This document shows positions 51,467 through 62,415 of a stretch of 64,000 bases of DNA, in pieces (the first letter of the stretch is position 1; each line of letters opens with the position of its first letter). The notes beneath the pieces were generated by a model. It was not told where the DNA came from, searched no databases, and was given only the letters and a program-made list of their open reading frames with translations. Both the position numbers and the translations under genes were made by a program. Location of the stretch: NCBI GenBank assembly GCA_018857735.1, contig JABMCL010002912.1, forward strand, positions 80,001-144,000, read 5' to 3'. The DNA comes from Alviniconcha marisindica. Lineage: Eukaryota > Mollusca > Gastropoda > Provannidae.

Positions 51467-53166
51467 ACACAAACACATGCATCACGCACACAAATACAAT
51501 CACAAACACATGCATCACGCACACAAATACAATCAACTCACAAATGACTGACAAACAGCCAAGACAAGTATCTCCTGGTTTGGTGAAGAGCTGTCTATCA
51601 AAATACACACTCAACTTTAAAAAATGCTACAGTTAAACAGAAATGGTGTTGGGGGTAGAAGTTGTAAGGGGAAAAGCAGAATGTGTAATAAACTGTCTGT
51701 CAAAATATTAATGCCTTGGCGATAAAATAATAAATCTAACTTCTAAGTACTGTGCTTGATGTTACAGAAATGAAAAATGAGCCAGAGCAGATATATACTA
51801 TCAATCGTACAATTGCAGTAAAATGAGATCAAACTTTACCTTCAACTTATCTGTAAATCCTTGTGAATTTGCCATACTGTCCAGAGGAGACACCTCTGCA
51901 GAAAGAAAAGAAAAAAAATGAACAGAGCATAAAAAAGAATAATGCCCAAATTTTGTTCTAAGCAGATTTGATGTAGAAAAACACACACAATGTATGTAGG
52001 CATGTTGTGTGTGTGTATGTGTGTGTGAATTCCCCCCCTCCCCCCCCCAACTTATTCTAAATACTGTACATAAAAAATATTCTGATTTTGTAAGCATCAC
52101 TGCATGATATTCATAATGGGCCTCAAAAGTGAGGTAACACAAGCTAAAACAAAGTCTGAACTGTACCTACCTTCAGTGACGAAGTTGAGGACTATATGAA
52201 GAACTTCAGGCAGTGATAGCCCTTCCCACAACTTCTTGCCCTGAAAGCCACAATGGAACATCATCAAGATCTGCTTTTCACAGCAGACTTCTTTTTTTTT
52301 CACACACAACACTACCTTGTGAACCAACGCACAACTGACACTGTGAACTCTCTACATGAACGCTTCATCGCCAAAATGCAATGTAGACTTTTAAGCACTG
52401 ATGGGCTGACCGCACAACTACACACATGCACGCCAAGCAGCAACTACTGGTCAGCCTCCCTTTTTTGTCTCTGCTACAGTTAGTTGCATCATCATCGGTC
52501 CCAGTGCCCAGCAGCAACTACTGGCCTGCCCTACTTATCTCTCCACCACAGTGTGTACATAAAAGCCAGCCCCAAAGCAGTGACTACTAACATACCTTTC
52601 TTTTGTCTCTGTTATAGTTGGTTCATCACAATCAGTCCCAGCTCTAAGCAAACAACTGACCTACCCTCCTTTTGTATATGCCACAGTTGGTTACATCACA
52701 ACCAGTCCCAATTCTAAGCAGATGACTGACCTACCCTCCTTTTGCCTCCACAACAGTTGGTTACATCACAATCAGTCTCAACTCTAAGCTGACACCTGAC
52801 CTACCTCCTTTTGTCTCTGCCACAGATGGTTACATCACAACCAGTTTCAAGTCTATGTAGATGACTGACCTACCTCCTTTTATCTCTGCCACAGTCAATT
52901 ACATCACAACCAGTCCCAACTTGAAATAGTGACTACTAAGTACGCTATCTGTGTACCAAATAAGCACTGTTTTGGGTGTCATGATGAAACTGGATGCAAC
53001 AGAGGTGCAAGGCTGGTGGGCCAGCAGTTGCTGAGTGGAATGTGCTACACAGTTGAAAAACCACAGAGCCACGGAACCTACATTATGCTAATACTAGTTC
53101 TGTTTTTATTCTTCTGCTCAAACTTGGAGGTGCACCTGGTGAGATTTTACCACCACAACAACTTTC

Positions 53167-53243
<77 letters not shown>

Positions 53244-53537
53244 CAATCAATCTATCTATGCATGTGCAATAGTTTACCCCCATCCCCACCACATACAAAC
53301 AATGTCAGTATTACTAAATCTAATACCCACCAGAATCAGTTGCAGCAGAACAATGCCCAGTGACCATATGTCAGCTTTGGGCCCAGTGATTGGCTGAATG
53401 CATGTCTCTGATTCTTCGTCCACCTCAACTGGACCGCTGCACAGCACTTCCGGGGCCATGTAGTGGGGAGATCTGTTGATCATGGAAGAACGAATATATA
53501 TATATAATACATCCGCACATAAATATTACTCTGTTGC

Positions 53538-53600
<63 letters not shown>

Positions 53601-56425
53601 TGTGGTGCATGTGTATGGGTGTAATTTGCAGTATTAACAGTGCCAGCCATCAACCAAGCCGTACACATTACACACACACACACACACACACACGCGCACA
53701 TAAAAGGACACTTGTCTTATAAAAACATTACAGCCACTCACCCAATAGGAAAGCTGACATCAGCACCCCAGTCAGTCATGTAGTATGTTCCATATTCAGC
53801 AAGCTTGATGTCCGACTGTGAACATGTTATGATTTCAATGTTTAATTCTTTTTTCTTCTTCCTTTTCTTCTTCTCATAAATGTAGAGTTATCAGAAGATT
53901 TCTGGCTTTGGTTGCATGAGAGTGAAACGTAACTATGTGTGTGTGTGTGTCTGAATGTGTGTGTGCATGTGCATGTGCACAAATATGCATGCATGTGTGC
54001 ATGAATACACAGGTATCTGTGCACATGTATATATATATATATATACATGTGGCATGTGGGGTTCACCTCTTTGTCAACTCACTCAAAGCACAGAAAAAAA
54101 CGATGCCTGGGAATTGCGTAATCACAGCATTTTCATCTAGAACACTAATTATATATATAATTATCAGGACATCATTTGATGCTCACTGCAGGCAACTGTG
54201 CACTGGAGTGATGTGTCACTTGAAGCAGAGAGTTCCCAATGAGTCAATGCATGTGGCACATGTACACATGTATGTATACTGTGTGCATCACAATCAACCT
54301 TCCATGAATTTGTTTTTACAAGAACAAAATTAAAATTCTAACACTGATTCAGGTCTTGTGGACATAGTATAAAATAAAATTCTAACACTGATTCACTTGT
54401 CCTGTGGACATAGTATACAATATTGGATTTCATCATCTATAATGAACTACTACCTGAATAAGTAAAGTAAGAGGAAAAGAGAAACATATATATATATATA
54501 ATGCTTAAAGGGTTGACCTGTGTTTGAAGCAGAATGTTGTCCAGAGAGAGACTGCGGTGCGTCACTCCCTTACTGTGCAGAAAGGCCAGTCCCTCCAGTA
54601 TTTGGTAGGCCAGGTGAACCACACTCCCTTCGCTGAAACACAGGCTTCATCAGCAATCATCATAATCATCCTGAATAATAACCATTGTCATGATCAACAT
54701 ATCGTCATCACTATTACCACCATCATTGTTATCATCATTGCTTTAATATTTAATGGAATCACTATCAACACCATCATCACTGTTGCCAATATAATCATGA
54801 TACACTTTTAGAGCATAACACAACTGAACCCACATAAATGACTGTGTGTGTCTTTTGCTGATACAGATGACCAATTTTAGTTCTATTTTCTAATCCAAGA
54901 TTTAATATTCTCGATTTTACCAAATGTTTTAAACTGGTCCAGTATATGCCTGTATGACTAAGTCTACAGACAAGAATGTAAAGGTTTGTTACAGTTTGGG
55001 GTTTTCTTCATCTTCAAGGAATATATCCATTGTCAATTGTCGGCATGTTTTCAGTGAAACGATTGTGATTGTTACCATGCAGTCTTGTGCCCACTATACC
55101 ACATGTGGTCTGACATGAAAATTAAGATGGCACAAAAGAATTGTGAAAGCTCACTTTTGATATATTCCTTCTGGGACTTCCTTCTTCCAGTTCTACTGTA
55201 TGTGGGTAGGGCTACATCAGCTGCAAGAGCAGGCACCCCCACCCAAACATACTCCAGTTTATGTACAAACAAGCATTGTTCTGTGTTACATTTACATGTT
55301 GTTATGGGAATTAAACTGATCCATCCATCCTGAAATGCAATGGGGCAACCACCCTTTCTCCCTATTGTTACAGTCAAACCTCTGATGAAGAACCACGCTG
55401 GTGAGAGAAAACCCTGATGAAAGACCACCCGGATGACTGACCACCCTAATGAGAGACCAGCCTCCTGAAAGACTGGGCCCTTGACACTGGTCCTGTCTTC
55501 TGTGATCACGACTTGTTCTTTTACTTCTAGCTCATCCCCCCCACCCCCACCCCCAATCGTGCATGTCTGACTGTGTGTTTTAAATTATATATATATGCAT
55601 TATAAATATATATAATACAATATGTAGCCTATGTGGATGTTTTTATTTTAGGCGCCCTGGGCCATTGGGTGGGTGCTGTATTTAAGTGTACCATTATTAT
55701 TACTTTCTACCTTTCAGGCCAACTTGTGCCTTTGTTTGGGGTCCACTTCAGGCCAGGTTGGGTGATTTTCAGGTAGGTAAATTATGAAAGATTCAGTCAG
55801 CAGTGTGGCTAGGGCAAATCCCTCAGTGTGCTACAGTGAATGATGACTGTGGCACTGTCTGCTTACCTTGAGTATTTTCCTGATGTCAGCTGACTCAGAA
55901 GTGTTGTTTGGTAATACTCAGACACGACCAACATGCGCTCTGAAAAAATACAAGCTATATATATATATATATATATATATCTAATGCATACATAACACAC
56001 ACACACACACACAGAGAAACACACCCATGCATACACCAGTCAGTCTTCACTTGCCTACTCAAATATGTATTATAGTTAGTAAATTATCAATACTTTCAAC
56101 AACAACAACAAAATAAAGCCAAATGCAGTGATTTGGCCCCAACATCCTCAGGAAGTGTAAAGGTTTGGGGGGGGGGGGGGGGGGGGGGAGAGATTAGACA
56201 AAAGTTTTGCAGGCCAAAATAACTGTACATACCATGTTTGGATTTAGCGATGTCCAGATAGCGACAGAGGTGGCGGTGTTGGAGTGTGGTCAGGAACTGG
56301 AATCGTCCAATCACTTTGATGGAGTTTGGGGTCAGAGGTAAGCCATTGGCACCACACTTGTCATTGGGATGACTGGCTGCATAGAATGTTGTGACACCAA
56401 ATTCTGCCTTCCCTAATGCTGCCAT
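39080..56425 (-). CDS. TBCK: TBCK, TBC1 domain-containing (pseudo)kinase, complete (25 coding exons, 893 aa)
   Basis: TBCK is a pseudokinase-TBC-rhodanese protein linked to mTOR signalling and part of the early-endosomal FERRY complex. Exons in order: 56425-56233, 55939-55867, 54632-54518, 53815-53742, 53472-53331, 52240-52171, 51895-51840, 51312-51251, 50798-50741, 50546-50465, 49670-49532, 49131-49032, 48591-48542, 48112-48010, 47138-47004, 46671-46609, 46146-45969, 45506-45423, 44814-44729, 43952-43916, 43333-43172, 42630-42458, 41098-40923, 40018-39859, 39190-39080. All are GT-AG with consistent phases. The sum, 893 codons, equals the length I recall for human TBCK, and strings such as [28 protein letters not shown] and [15 protein letters not shown] match the family. 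The start is [10 protein letters not shown]. An acceptor just upstream (near 56454) shows a noncoding 5' exon. It is divergent from DNAAF6 and convergent with the F-box gene. Confidence 0.96.
41531..42405 (-). repeat. ~90-bp minisatellite with embedded (CA)n, 9 copies, TBCK intron 22
   Basis: The unit on the plus strand is GAATCTTATGCACTTATTTC, AAGCACTGGGCACTGCTGTT, TTTGAGAGAGACATGCCCAT, GCTCACACCAAGCACACAGA, CACACA. TTATTTCAAGC occurs near 41549, 41639, 41742, 41931, 42019, 42109, 42202, 42282 and 42377. One unit has a (CA)n expansion of about 110 bp (41800-41912). The array stops about 50 bp from the exon 22 donor. Confidence 0.93.
43626..43815. repeat. Compound (GA)n-(TG)n-(GA)n microsatellite, TBCK intron 20
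   Basis: GAGA/CAGA sequence is followed by (TG)n at 43674-43739 and an uninterrupted (GA)n at about 43757-43815. On the TBCK strand this is a long polypyrimidine (CT)n inside the intron. Confidence 0.95.
44341..44575 (+). repeat. LINE C-terminus-like remnant and 49-bp tandem pair, TBCK intron 19
   Basis: Bases 44370-44465 read, with one stop, [15 protein letters not shown] and on toward a FK..L-type end. This resembles the WNxLP...F C-terminal motif of LINE ORF2, but the match is short. It is followed by two near-identical copies of TCAGGACTGTGACTGCTTTY, GCCTGTCATTATTACTGATG, TGGTAGTT. Confidence 0.4.
44977..45150 (+). repeat. (TG)n followed by pentanucleotide (GGTGT)n, TBCK intron 18
   Basis: About 65 bp of TG runs directly into roughly 17 copies of GGTGT (about 45044-45129) and back into TG. 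A third CA block lies on the other side (45265-45390). The pentamer probably arose from the TG tract by a single G insertion and expansion. Confidence 0.95.
45640..45968 (-). repeat. Two tandem copies of the 3' half and donor of TBCK exon 17
   Basis: Exon 17 ends at 45969 in AACCATGAAG|GTGTGTG. Copies of its last roughly 90 bp plus donor recur with their donor boundary at 45813 (156 bp on) and 45658 (155 bp further). The copies still translate as [19 protein letters not shown] and [19 protein letters not shown] and on to LALNF.HE, but lack the exon's 5' half and a good acceptor. Differences between copies are few and largely conservative. Confidence 0.9.
46163..46184 (-). repeat. C22 homopolymer forming the exon 17 polypyrimidine tract
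   Basis: On the coding strand, 22 consecutive C end about 16 nt before the exon 17 acceptor CCCCCCATTCAG (46147). No other polypyrimidine tract is available, so the homopolymer is itself a splicing signal. Confidence 0.8.
46758..46935 (+). repeat. (TG)n microsatellite, TBCK intron 15
   Basis: An interrupted TG/CG/TA tract lies between exons 15 and 16. It has no coding value; the ORFs on both strands are artefacts. Confidence 0.95.
47690..47835 (-). repeat. Copy of the 8755/16255 interspersed repeat, TBCK intron 14
   Basis: Shares AACAAATGAAG, GCTGAGTCACCTACAGTAAC, CCTCACCTGGCATG and GTACATAAACTCCACCA with the copies at 8755-9030. It is a third member of an otherwise unrecognised dispersed family. 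Confidence 0.6.
49213..49303 (+). repeat. Perfect (TG)n, about 90 bp, TBCK intron 11
   Basis: An uninterrupted dinucleotide tract about 80 bp upstream of the exon 12 acceptor on the coding (minus) strand, where it reads (CA)n. Confidence 0.98.
50027..50244. repeat. Array of about 12 palindromic 16-18-bp units (TTTTGTYGYGACAAAA), TBCK intron 10
   Basis: Twelve successive near-palindromes of the type TTTTGTCGTGACAAAA or TTTTGTTGTGACAAAA, with variants TTTGTCGCAACAAAA and TTTGTTGCAACAAA, follow each other with 0-6-nt spacers. Each half-site is TTTTGT/ACAAAA around a YGYG-type centre. The array is flanked by diverged direct repeats (AGGGGCACTGCAG.. and CCTTTTTAACACACAA) at 49907-49960 and 50252-50345. 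Confidence 0.9.
51188..51205. repeat. Poly(C) tract next to TBCK exon 8
   Basis: A run of about 17 C lies 46-63 bp downstream of the exon 8 donor in transcript direction, where it reads poly(G). Confidence 0.9.
51407..51464. repeat. (CA)n with flanking 26-bp duplication, TBCK intron 7
   Basis: A perfect CA tract is followed by two copies of ACACATGCATCACGCACACA, AATACAATC (51472-51536). Confidence 0.9.
52455..52935 (+). repeat. ~75-bp minisatellite, about 6-7 copies, TBCK intron 5
   Basis: The unit is CCACAGTTGGTTACATCACA, ATCAGTCCCAACTCTAAGCA, GATGACTGACCTACCCTCCT, TTTGTCTCTG. Each unit contains TTTTGTCTCTGCCACAG, a good 3' splice-site lookalike on the strand opposite to TBCK. Central copies are the most similar; both ends are degenerate. 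Confidence 0.9.
53168..53240. repeat. (CA)n microsatellite, TBCK intron 5
   Basis: A perfect CA tract of about 70 bp. A matching (TG)n at 53545-53600 lies in the next intron. Confidence 0.98.
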
Positions 56426-58928
56426 GATATTGGAACTGATTGTCAGTGTCTGAAAAAAAGAAGAAAAAAGTTTAAAAAATAAAGTAAAAAGAAAAAGTGT
56501 GTCTGCACACTGGTAGCAAAACACTTGAGGAAAAAATCTGCTATCTTACAAGGTTCAATAGCAATTAAACTGTTTAAAAGAAACTTTCTGCTCCAGGACA
56601 GTCCTTGAGTAGAACAGTCTTGATCTTCCTGAAGAGGTTGCTGCTGCATCCAAACTGGACTCTGCACTTCCAGTCCATATATGCTGTATAGACTAATCCT
56701 CAAATCACATCTCACACATTATTTATTATTTATAACTGATTTACCCCCCCCCCCCCCCCCCCCCCCACCAACACCATGTGCCACCCATAACCCCCCCTCC
56801 CCCTCCCCACACACCAACACACTCCACCCATATGCAACATAGCCTTTCAATCTAGGAAGTGGCTGTGTAAATTGTACAGAAGGACTGCAAATTTGGGCTC
56901 TCATCATTGGTATAGAGAGCTGACAATGCAGTACATATATAATATTCAATTGTCTGGAGAGCCTTTTTGGTCTTGTTCGGCGGCATGACCTGCATGACAT
57001 TGACAGTGCACTTAATGGGGTTGATTTTCATCTGCCATGCTTTTCCCCACTGTTCAAGGGAAGAGAGGTAATGCTGGAGTTCCTTGTGGTTGTTTTGGTT
57101 GGTTATCCTCTTGAAAAGCAGACAGTCATCTGTGTATGACGAGTGGATGCACTCAGGTAAGACTGCTCCCCGTGGGACACCTGATGTTATGTCTTCCTGG
57201 GGCGAGTGTATGTCTTCCAGTAATACCTCCTGCTTTCGTTTGCTGAGAAAAGACTATATCCAGGTGAGGTTGCTGCTCCTTATGCCACAGAAGTCCAGCT
57301 TGTGTAGCAGGCGGGCTTGTCGAAAGCCTCGCCGAACAACTGGATGACATCAACTTGTTTCCCTCTGGCGAGATTGCTCGCAATCTCCTGAATGGTGACA
57401 ATAACTGATAAGTTGTATTTCGCAAGAGCATTTGCGGCTTCGACCTTTTCATTCATACAAAAGCAAATAATAAAAATGCAGCACTGGCAAATTTTATATA
57501 ATTTAGTCTCGTAGTGGTACGGATCGATCTAGTGGTATAACTATTAGTTTTTTCGGTGTGAAGCTGAAACTAATCAGGAAGTTGAAAGAAAAAGTACAAT
57601 GAACCAGAATGAAACCAGTCCTTACCTTATGCAATTACCAAATTTTTCACATTCGATTCCTGCATTTTTGGTTTTCTTTCAACTGGAAAATTAAAACATC
57701 TTTTTGTTTAACAAAACCCGACAACACCCCCCTTTTGCAGAAGACAATCTTCTGCCAGAAGGAAGAAAACGTGTAAGGTCAAGGACAAATTCGGCGAACC
57801 AAAATTAAGAATTGATAATCATGTGTGTGAAAACCAAGAATTAAAGATAAATACAGCGTATTCTATTTACTATTTGTTAAGTAACACTATATAAAACATT
57901 ATGCATGGTAACATTATTATTTCATAAAAATGCTATTTTTATTTCGGAACTAATCCTGATGTTTACATTGGTTACAGGAAGTCCAGTCAAAACGTGTTGT
58001 CTAAAAAATTGTTTTGTCGACGATTTTGAGTACTCATCTGGAGAAGGTAAAGAACACAAACTGAAGAATTTACACTTACAGAATAACTATCCACGCTGAC
58101 GAAATCAGGAAAAAGTGATTGTCCACTGATTCGATGTTTATAGAAGTGGTCATCAAAGGAGTTAATTCCGGTAAACGTCACTGGTTTTTCTTCTGTTCGT
58201 TTCATTATGAGAAAAAAATGGTATTGTGTTCTTCAGTTCCTTTTACAGTATTATGTTCTTCTCAGGTCAGTTTTACACCTGATGTATGGGACAACCGAGT
58301 GGACCTCACCCTATCTTCCTTGCCCACATACTGTTACTAAAGTTTGTTGGGGGGGGGGGGGGGGGGGGGATTGTGTATAAATATATAAGAAAGGATAACA
58401 ATAACATCAAGAGGAATCTGTGGTGCAGAGCGAAGAGCACTCTTTGACTTGCACTCGGAAGCCAAAGGTTGAGCATGGTGGTAATCATATGGATGGGTGC
58501 TAGGCTTGATACGGATCTGAAAATTGCTCCAGAAGTACACTCTGTGCAGACCCCACAAAAGTCCTTTCATGAGACTATTTGCAAAAAGATCATGTATGCA
58601 CATAACAGATCCCAAACACCAAACTAACCCAGGATGCACTGAAAGTGTCAGAGTCATCAAAATGTTAAAACTGGACCCTCAATATGGTAGGAGAAGAAGA
58701 ATACAAAACAGGCATATGTAAATGAAGCTGAACTGATGATAGATCTATTGTCTTTTGTCTCAGTGTCACTCCATCTTTCCCCCACCCCCCTCTCTATTTT
58801 ATAGGACAAAATGATTTAAACAGTTAAAGTTATCTGTATTGTATTTAGCAGTAATGGTGCAATTAATATTGTTGATAATTATTGCTATATTGGCAGTGTT
58901 GTGCATTTCAGAGTGCACGCTCTTCAAC
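56426..58928. promoter_or_regulatory. Intergenic gap between the divergent TBCK and DNAAF6 genes
   Basis: This 2.5-kb gap must hold the noncoding first exons and promoters of both genes, but I cannot place either start site. It contains a poly(C) of 23 (56744-56766), a LINE relic (56940-57470), a poly(G) of 21 (58349-58369) and AT-rich sequence. The acceptor GCATTTCAG at 58911 is used by DNAAF6. No TATA box was convincing. Head-to-head placement allows shared regulation but does not show it. Confidence 0.35.
56940..57470 (-). mobile_element. Degenerate LINE reverse-transcriptase relic
   Basis: The minus strand, across frameshifts, shows VIQLFGEAFDKA, a KLDFCGIRSSNLTWI segment, DITSGVPRGAVLPE, then YTDDCLLFKRITNQ and LSSLEQWGKAWQMKINPIKC. 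These are the successive palm and thumb motifs of a Jockey/CR1-type RT, with about 35 residues deleted between the PRG and DD motifs and YADD changed to YTDD. It is an inactive fossil, related to the element at 3400-4372. Confidence 0.85.
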
Positions 58929-60362
58929 ATGGACATGACTGGTGGTGCTAATATTATGGCAATTGCCGATCTTCTGAAGACAGAAGAACCAGAATCAGAC
59001 AGTGATGAAGACATGAAGGTATTTATTATTATGGATGAGAAAGCTGAATCAGTGAATGAACAGAAAAATCACTGTACTACTACTAGAGCTATATTTATTT
59101 GTCTGTTAGTACTGCTGAAAAAAAGGTTATGTATGTGTTTTCCCCCCTTTGACTGGGTATCTTAATAAAAAGATTATGTGGACTGTAAATAGCCTAAAAA
59201 TAAAAATAATAATCTGATTTGGAATAAACCAACAATACCTGCCATATTTCAGTGTATCTTATTAATCTTTGAAGAAAAAATGTATCAGTATCATTCAGTG
59301 GCTATGTCCTTGAATAAAACCAGCTTTGTGGATGAAATTAAAAGTCAGCGCTTTTATTTCCCTCTAGTGAATAAAAACATTGTACATGAACATTGCCAAA
59401 ATCAAATTATTTTTTTTTTCAGAAATCAAACTGTTTTGATGGTATTACCTGCCTGTTCATATTAGTTTTAATCAGTCAGATGTCACTTATCAATGTACAT
59501 ATTATTGAAATTGCATGTGAGTAAAATTGAGATGCTCAGATTTTGCAGCCTTCCAGAATAAAACATTTCATTCCACACTTTCATCTGCTCAGTTATTGAT
59601 GTCTGTATAAATTGACTAATTTAAGAGATCTGTGACTTCATTGTTAATTTTATTGTTCTTTTGACAGCCAGATTCCTCTGTAGCAGCTTTGGGTCCAGGT
59701 GATGTTGGTCCTAAGAAACAGCAATCACAAGCAGCAGAAAGAAAAGGTAAAGTGTTATACTGTTAGATTTCATTTCTGTCATGGGAGATCTTCTGATGTC
59801 AATTATTTTAGCAGGACAGCATAAAACGGTTTATTGTGTAGAAGGTACATGCTCTCTATTCAAAGTTCTTGCTGTAGAGTTTGCAAGTTCTGTGGAATTA
59901 ACGCAATGAAATGAATGTCCCACTTTTCAAATTTTGTGATAAAAAGCTTGTTTCTTTGTTTAATTTTGTTGTTGTTGTTGTTATCAAATATAGCATACTA
60001 ATCAAACAAGGAGAAGCAGTTGATTCCTGACAGTCACATAGGCCTCATCCCTGATAACTACCTGGCAGCTGTCCACTTGTTTTGTTAACAGGAGCTGAGA
60101 AGAACAGAAAGGACATCTGGGATGCAGAGGAAATTCCTGATGGTGCAGAGTATGAAACACTTCATGATCCCCGTCCTCAGCCAGAGTAAGTATGTGTGCA
60201 ACTGTGTGTGTGCGTGTGCAAACGTGTGTGTGTGCACATGTATGTGTGTGTGCACGCATGTGCATTTGTGTATGTGTGCATGTGTGTGTTCATGCATGTG
60301 TGTATGTTTATGTGTGTGTGTGTGTGTGCATGCATGCTTATTTGTGTATGTACATGTATGTA

Positions 60363-60393
<31 letters not shown>

Positions 60394-62415
60394 GTGTGTG
60401 TACATGCTGGACTGCTGCAACTGATGGCAGAAAACAACAGATGATACTGAACTGACATTTAACATGCCTTTGTTGGAATATCCTATATGCACATTATTTT
60501 TTTAATAATTCCAATGCAAATCTCAGAATGAAATGGAATACAGTACCCAATAATTCTGTTTCATGTGTTTTTTCTTTCTCCCTGTAGGTATGATATTATG
60601 TACAAACAGGCAGTGTCAAGTGAAGATATGTTTCTTCAGATGGGCAACAAAACTCCACTTACTTCTAGTTGTGAAGACATGGTGGTAAGAAATGCATATA
60701 TCTCTTTTGCCTTTTTCGTTTAGTTTTACACTTCACTGTTGTTGATTTCTGGCTCTCAATTAGATAAAAGAAGTCAAATTTAATTTGAATATGAGATCAC
60801 AGAGCTGACTCATACATCGCCTAGAATATTTTATAGCATTGTATCCAGGAGAGCAGGCAAGGCTTCTTTTTCCCCCTTCCATTTTGTGCTAAAGAAAGAT
60901 ATAGTAAATGTTAGATAAATGCAAAGACAATAATTTTGATAAAAAATAAGTAAATTCATCTCTCATTTAACTTTAACTTTATGGATCTTTCTCAGCCATC
61001 ACTAGCTTGACAAAACAAAAGCATTTATTGCATCACAATTTGACACCGAGTTACATGGACACAAAATAGTGATTCTTTGTTTTTTAATCTCCCCCACCAC
61101 CCAGCCCATTTTTTTTAAATTAAAAAGCAAAACATGTCAATTATAATAGTCTAGGTTACCTGCAGTACTCTTAAAAGCGAGTTGCCTGAACTCATTTTTT
61201 AGCATAGTTCAGAGCATAGAAACCACAAATGACTAGTCAGGTCAACAGGAAATTTCAACACTTGCATGCACACATTAGTTAGCAAATGGCGATTAGCATT
61301 TCTGCTGATGTAACTACAGAATATATTCCTTTGCTGATTATCATATGCAGTTGTTTGCAAGTCAGAATATGTTCTCATTAAAATGCAGGTTGATTGGTGT
61401 AATTTCTCTGTGAAAACAGTGATATAAATCCATGGTGAACTGAGGACTTAAGGTTTAAAGTGGAGCCCAGTTGGGCTGTTTTAGCTTTCAGTTTACCTGT
61501 ATTCTGGGAGAGTGGATTTGGATTTGCAAGAGCTAGACATGAAGTATTTGCAAAGGCATCTTAAAGCAAGAGTACCTCAGAACAAAGTGGGGAAATCTGA
61601 TTGGTTTGGATGAAGTTTTGCTGAATGTGTTTATCATCATGCTGCCTGAGGAGATGGTAACCCACAGAAGAATGACTGCTCTTTTGCTAAACAGGTCAAG
61701 ATTCATCTCCCCGACACAAAAATGGCAGATGTTGAGTTGGACGTCAAGCCCAAATTTTTAGACTGCAGGACACCAAAATTGTAAGTATAAGCATTAATGA
61801 GTCTATTAAACTCTTGGACAAGTGTGTCAGTTATTTCAAGTGTGACTGTAATGCTAGCTGACCATCCCTCTAAGAAAGAAAAAAAAGAAAAAAACACCAC
61901 CACCACCACCACCACCACCCACACACAAAGGGTGGTGGTAGCAGTTAATGTTTGTTGGATATGAATTATGCCTGATGTGATTACTGCTTATTTGTAAATT
62001 ATGTACATGTTGTGTGTGTGTGTGTTTAATGTTACATCATGTGCACACAAGAGACACATTTCTGTGTATGATTTTAACATGGAGAATAAACAATCTTATT
62101 TATCTTGTTAACAAGTAAGGGTGTTTGTGCATTTCAGCAAACTGGGTCTGCACCTCCCTCATCCAGTTGATGACAAGATATGTTATATCATGTGCACACA
62201 AGAGACACATTTCTGTGTATGATTTTAGCATGGAGAATAAACAATCTTATTTATCTTGTTAACAAGTAAGGGTGTTTGTGCATTTCAGCAAACTGGGTCT
62301 GCACCTCCCTCATCCAGTTGATGACAAGACTGGCAAAGCAGAGTGGAATGCCAAGACAGAGTCGTTGCATGTCACGCTACGCATGAAACGAGACTTTGAT
62401 CTTTTCAACTTCTGA
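58929..62415 (+). CDS. DNAAF6: DNAAF6 (PIH1D3), dynein axonemal assembly factor (6 coding exons, 190 aa)
   Basis: DNAAF6 is a PIH-family HSP90 co-chaperone for cytoplasmic preassembly of axonemal dynein arms, so this animal makes motile cilia or flagella. Exons: 58929-59018, 59668-59746, 60092-60185, 60588-60684, 61695-61780, 62289-62415; all GT-AG with agreeing phases. Family landmarks are an acidic N-terminus (TEEPESDSDED), LGPGDVGP, DIWDAEEIPDGAEY, EYDIMYKQAVSSEDMFL, and a C-terminal CS-like beta domain (KIHLPDTKMADVELDV, LDCRTPKFKLGLHLP, ESLHVTLRMKRDFDLFNF). Its 190 aa compare with about 214 in human, the difference lying at the N-terminus. The 5' UTR begins in the start-codon exon after an acceptor at 58911, so a further upstream exon is expected. 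AATAAA at 62980-62985 is a plausible polyadenylation signal. Exon 6 has a duplicated decoy acceptor upstream. Confidence 0.93.
60187..60405 (+). repeat. Interrupted (TG)n microsatellite, DNAAF6 intron 3
   Basis: TG tracts interrupted by CATG/TATG begin about 6 nt after the exon 3 donor (GAGTAAGTATGTGTGC). The ORFs in it are artefacts. Confidence 0.95.
62034..62329 (+). repeat. 151-bp tandem duplication containing the exon 6 acceptor and exon start of DNAAF6
   Basis: Copy 1 (about 62034-62178) and copy 2 (about 62185-62329) are nearly identical (one clear change, TTTTAACAT versus TTTTAGCAT, plus edges). Each includes GAGAATAAACAATC, the acceptor GTTTGTGCATTTCAG (62137 and 62288) and the first 41 nt of exon 6. 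Only copy 2 continues into the rest of the exon. Confidence 0.95.

Larger units (their letters stand above)
50741..56425 (-). other. TBCK: TBCK pseudokinase domain (residues about 1-281)
   Basis: Exons 1-9. The catalytic-loop HRD is replaced by H114-R115-S116 and the metal-binding DFG by E134-Y135-G136, while the structural APE (A158-P159-E160) and a [12 protein letters not shown] helix remain. No VAIK-type lysine is evident. The domain is thus expected to be catalytically dead, as reported for TBCK elsewhere (human reads HRA and KFG from memory). Confidence 0.88.

Noticed and set aside
57905..58099. 64-codon plus-strand ORF as the DNAAF6 N-terminus
   Set aside because: It would require a donor in phase with the exon at 58912, and the translated sequence (GSPVKTCCLKNCFVDDFEY) has no resemblance to the family; DNAAF6 has a good start at 58929.
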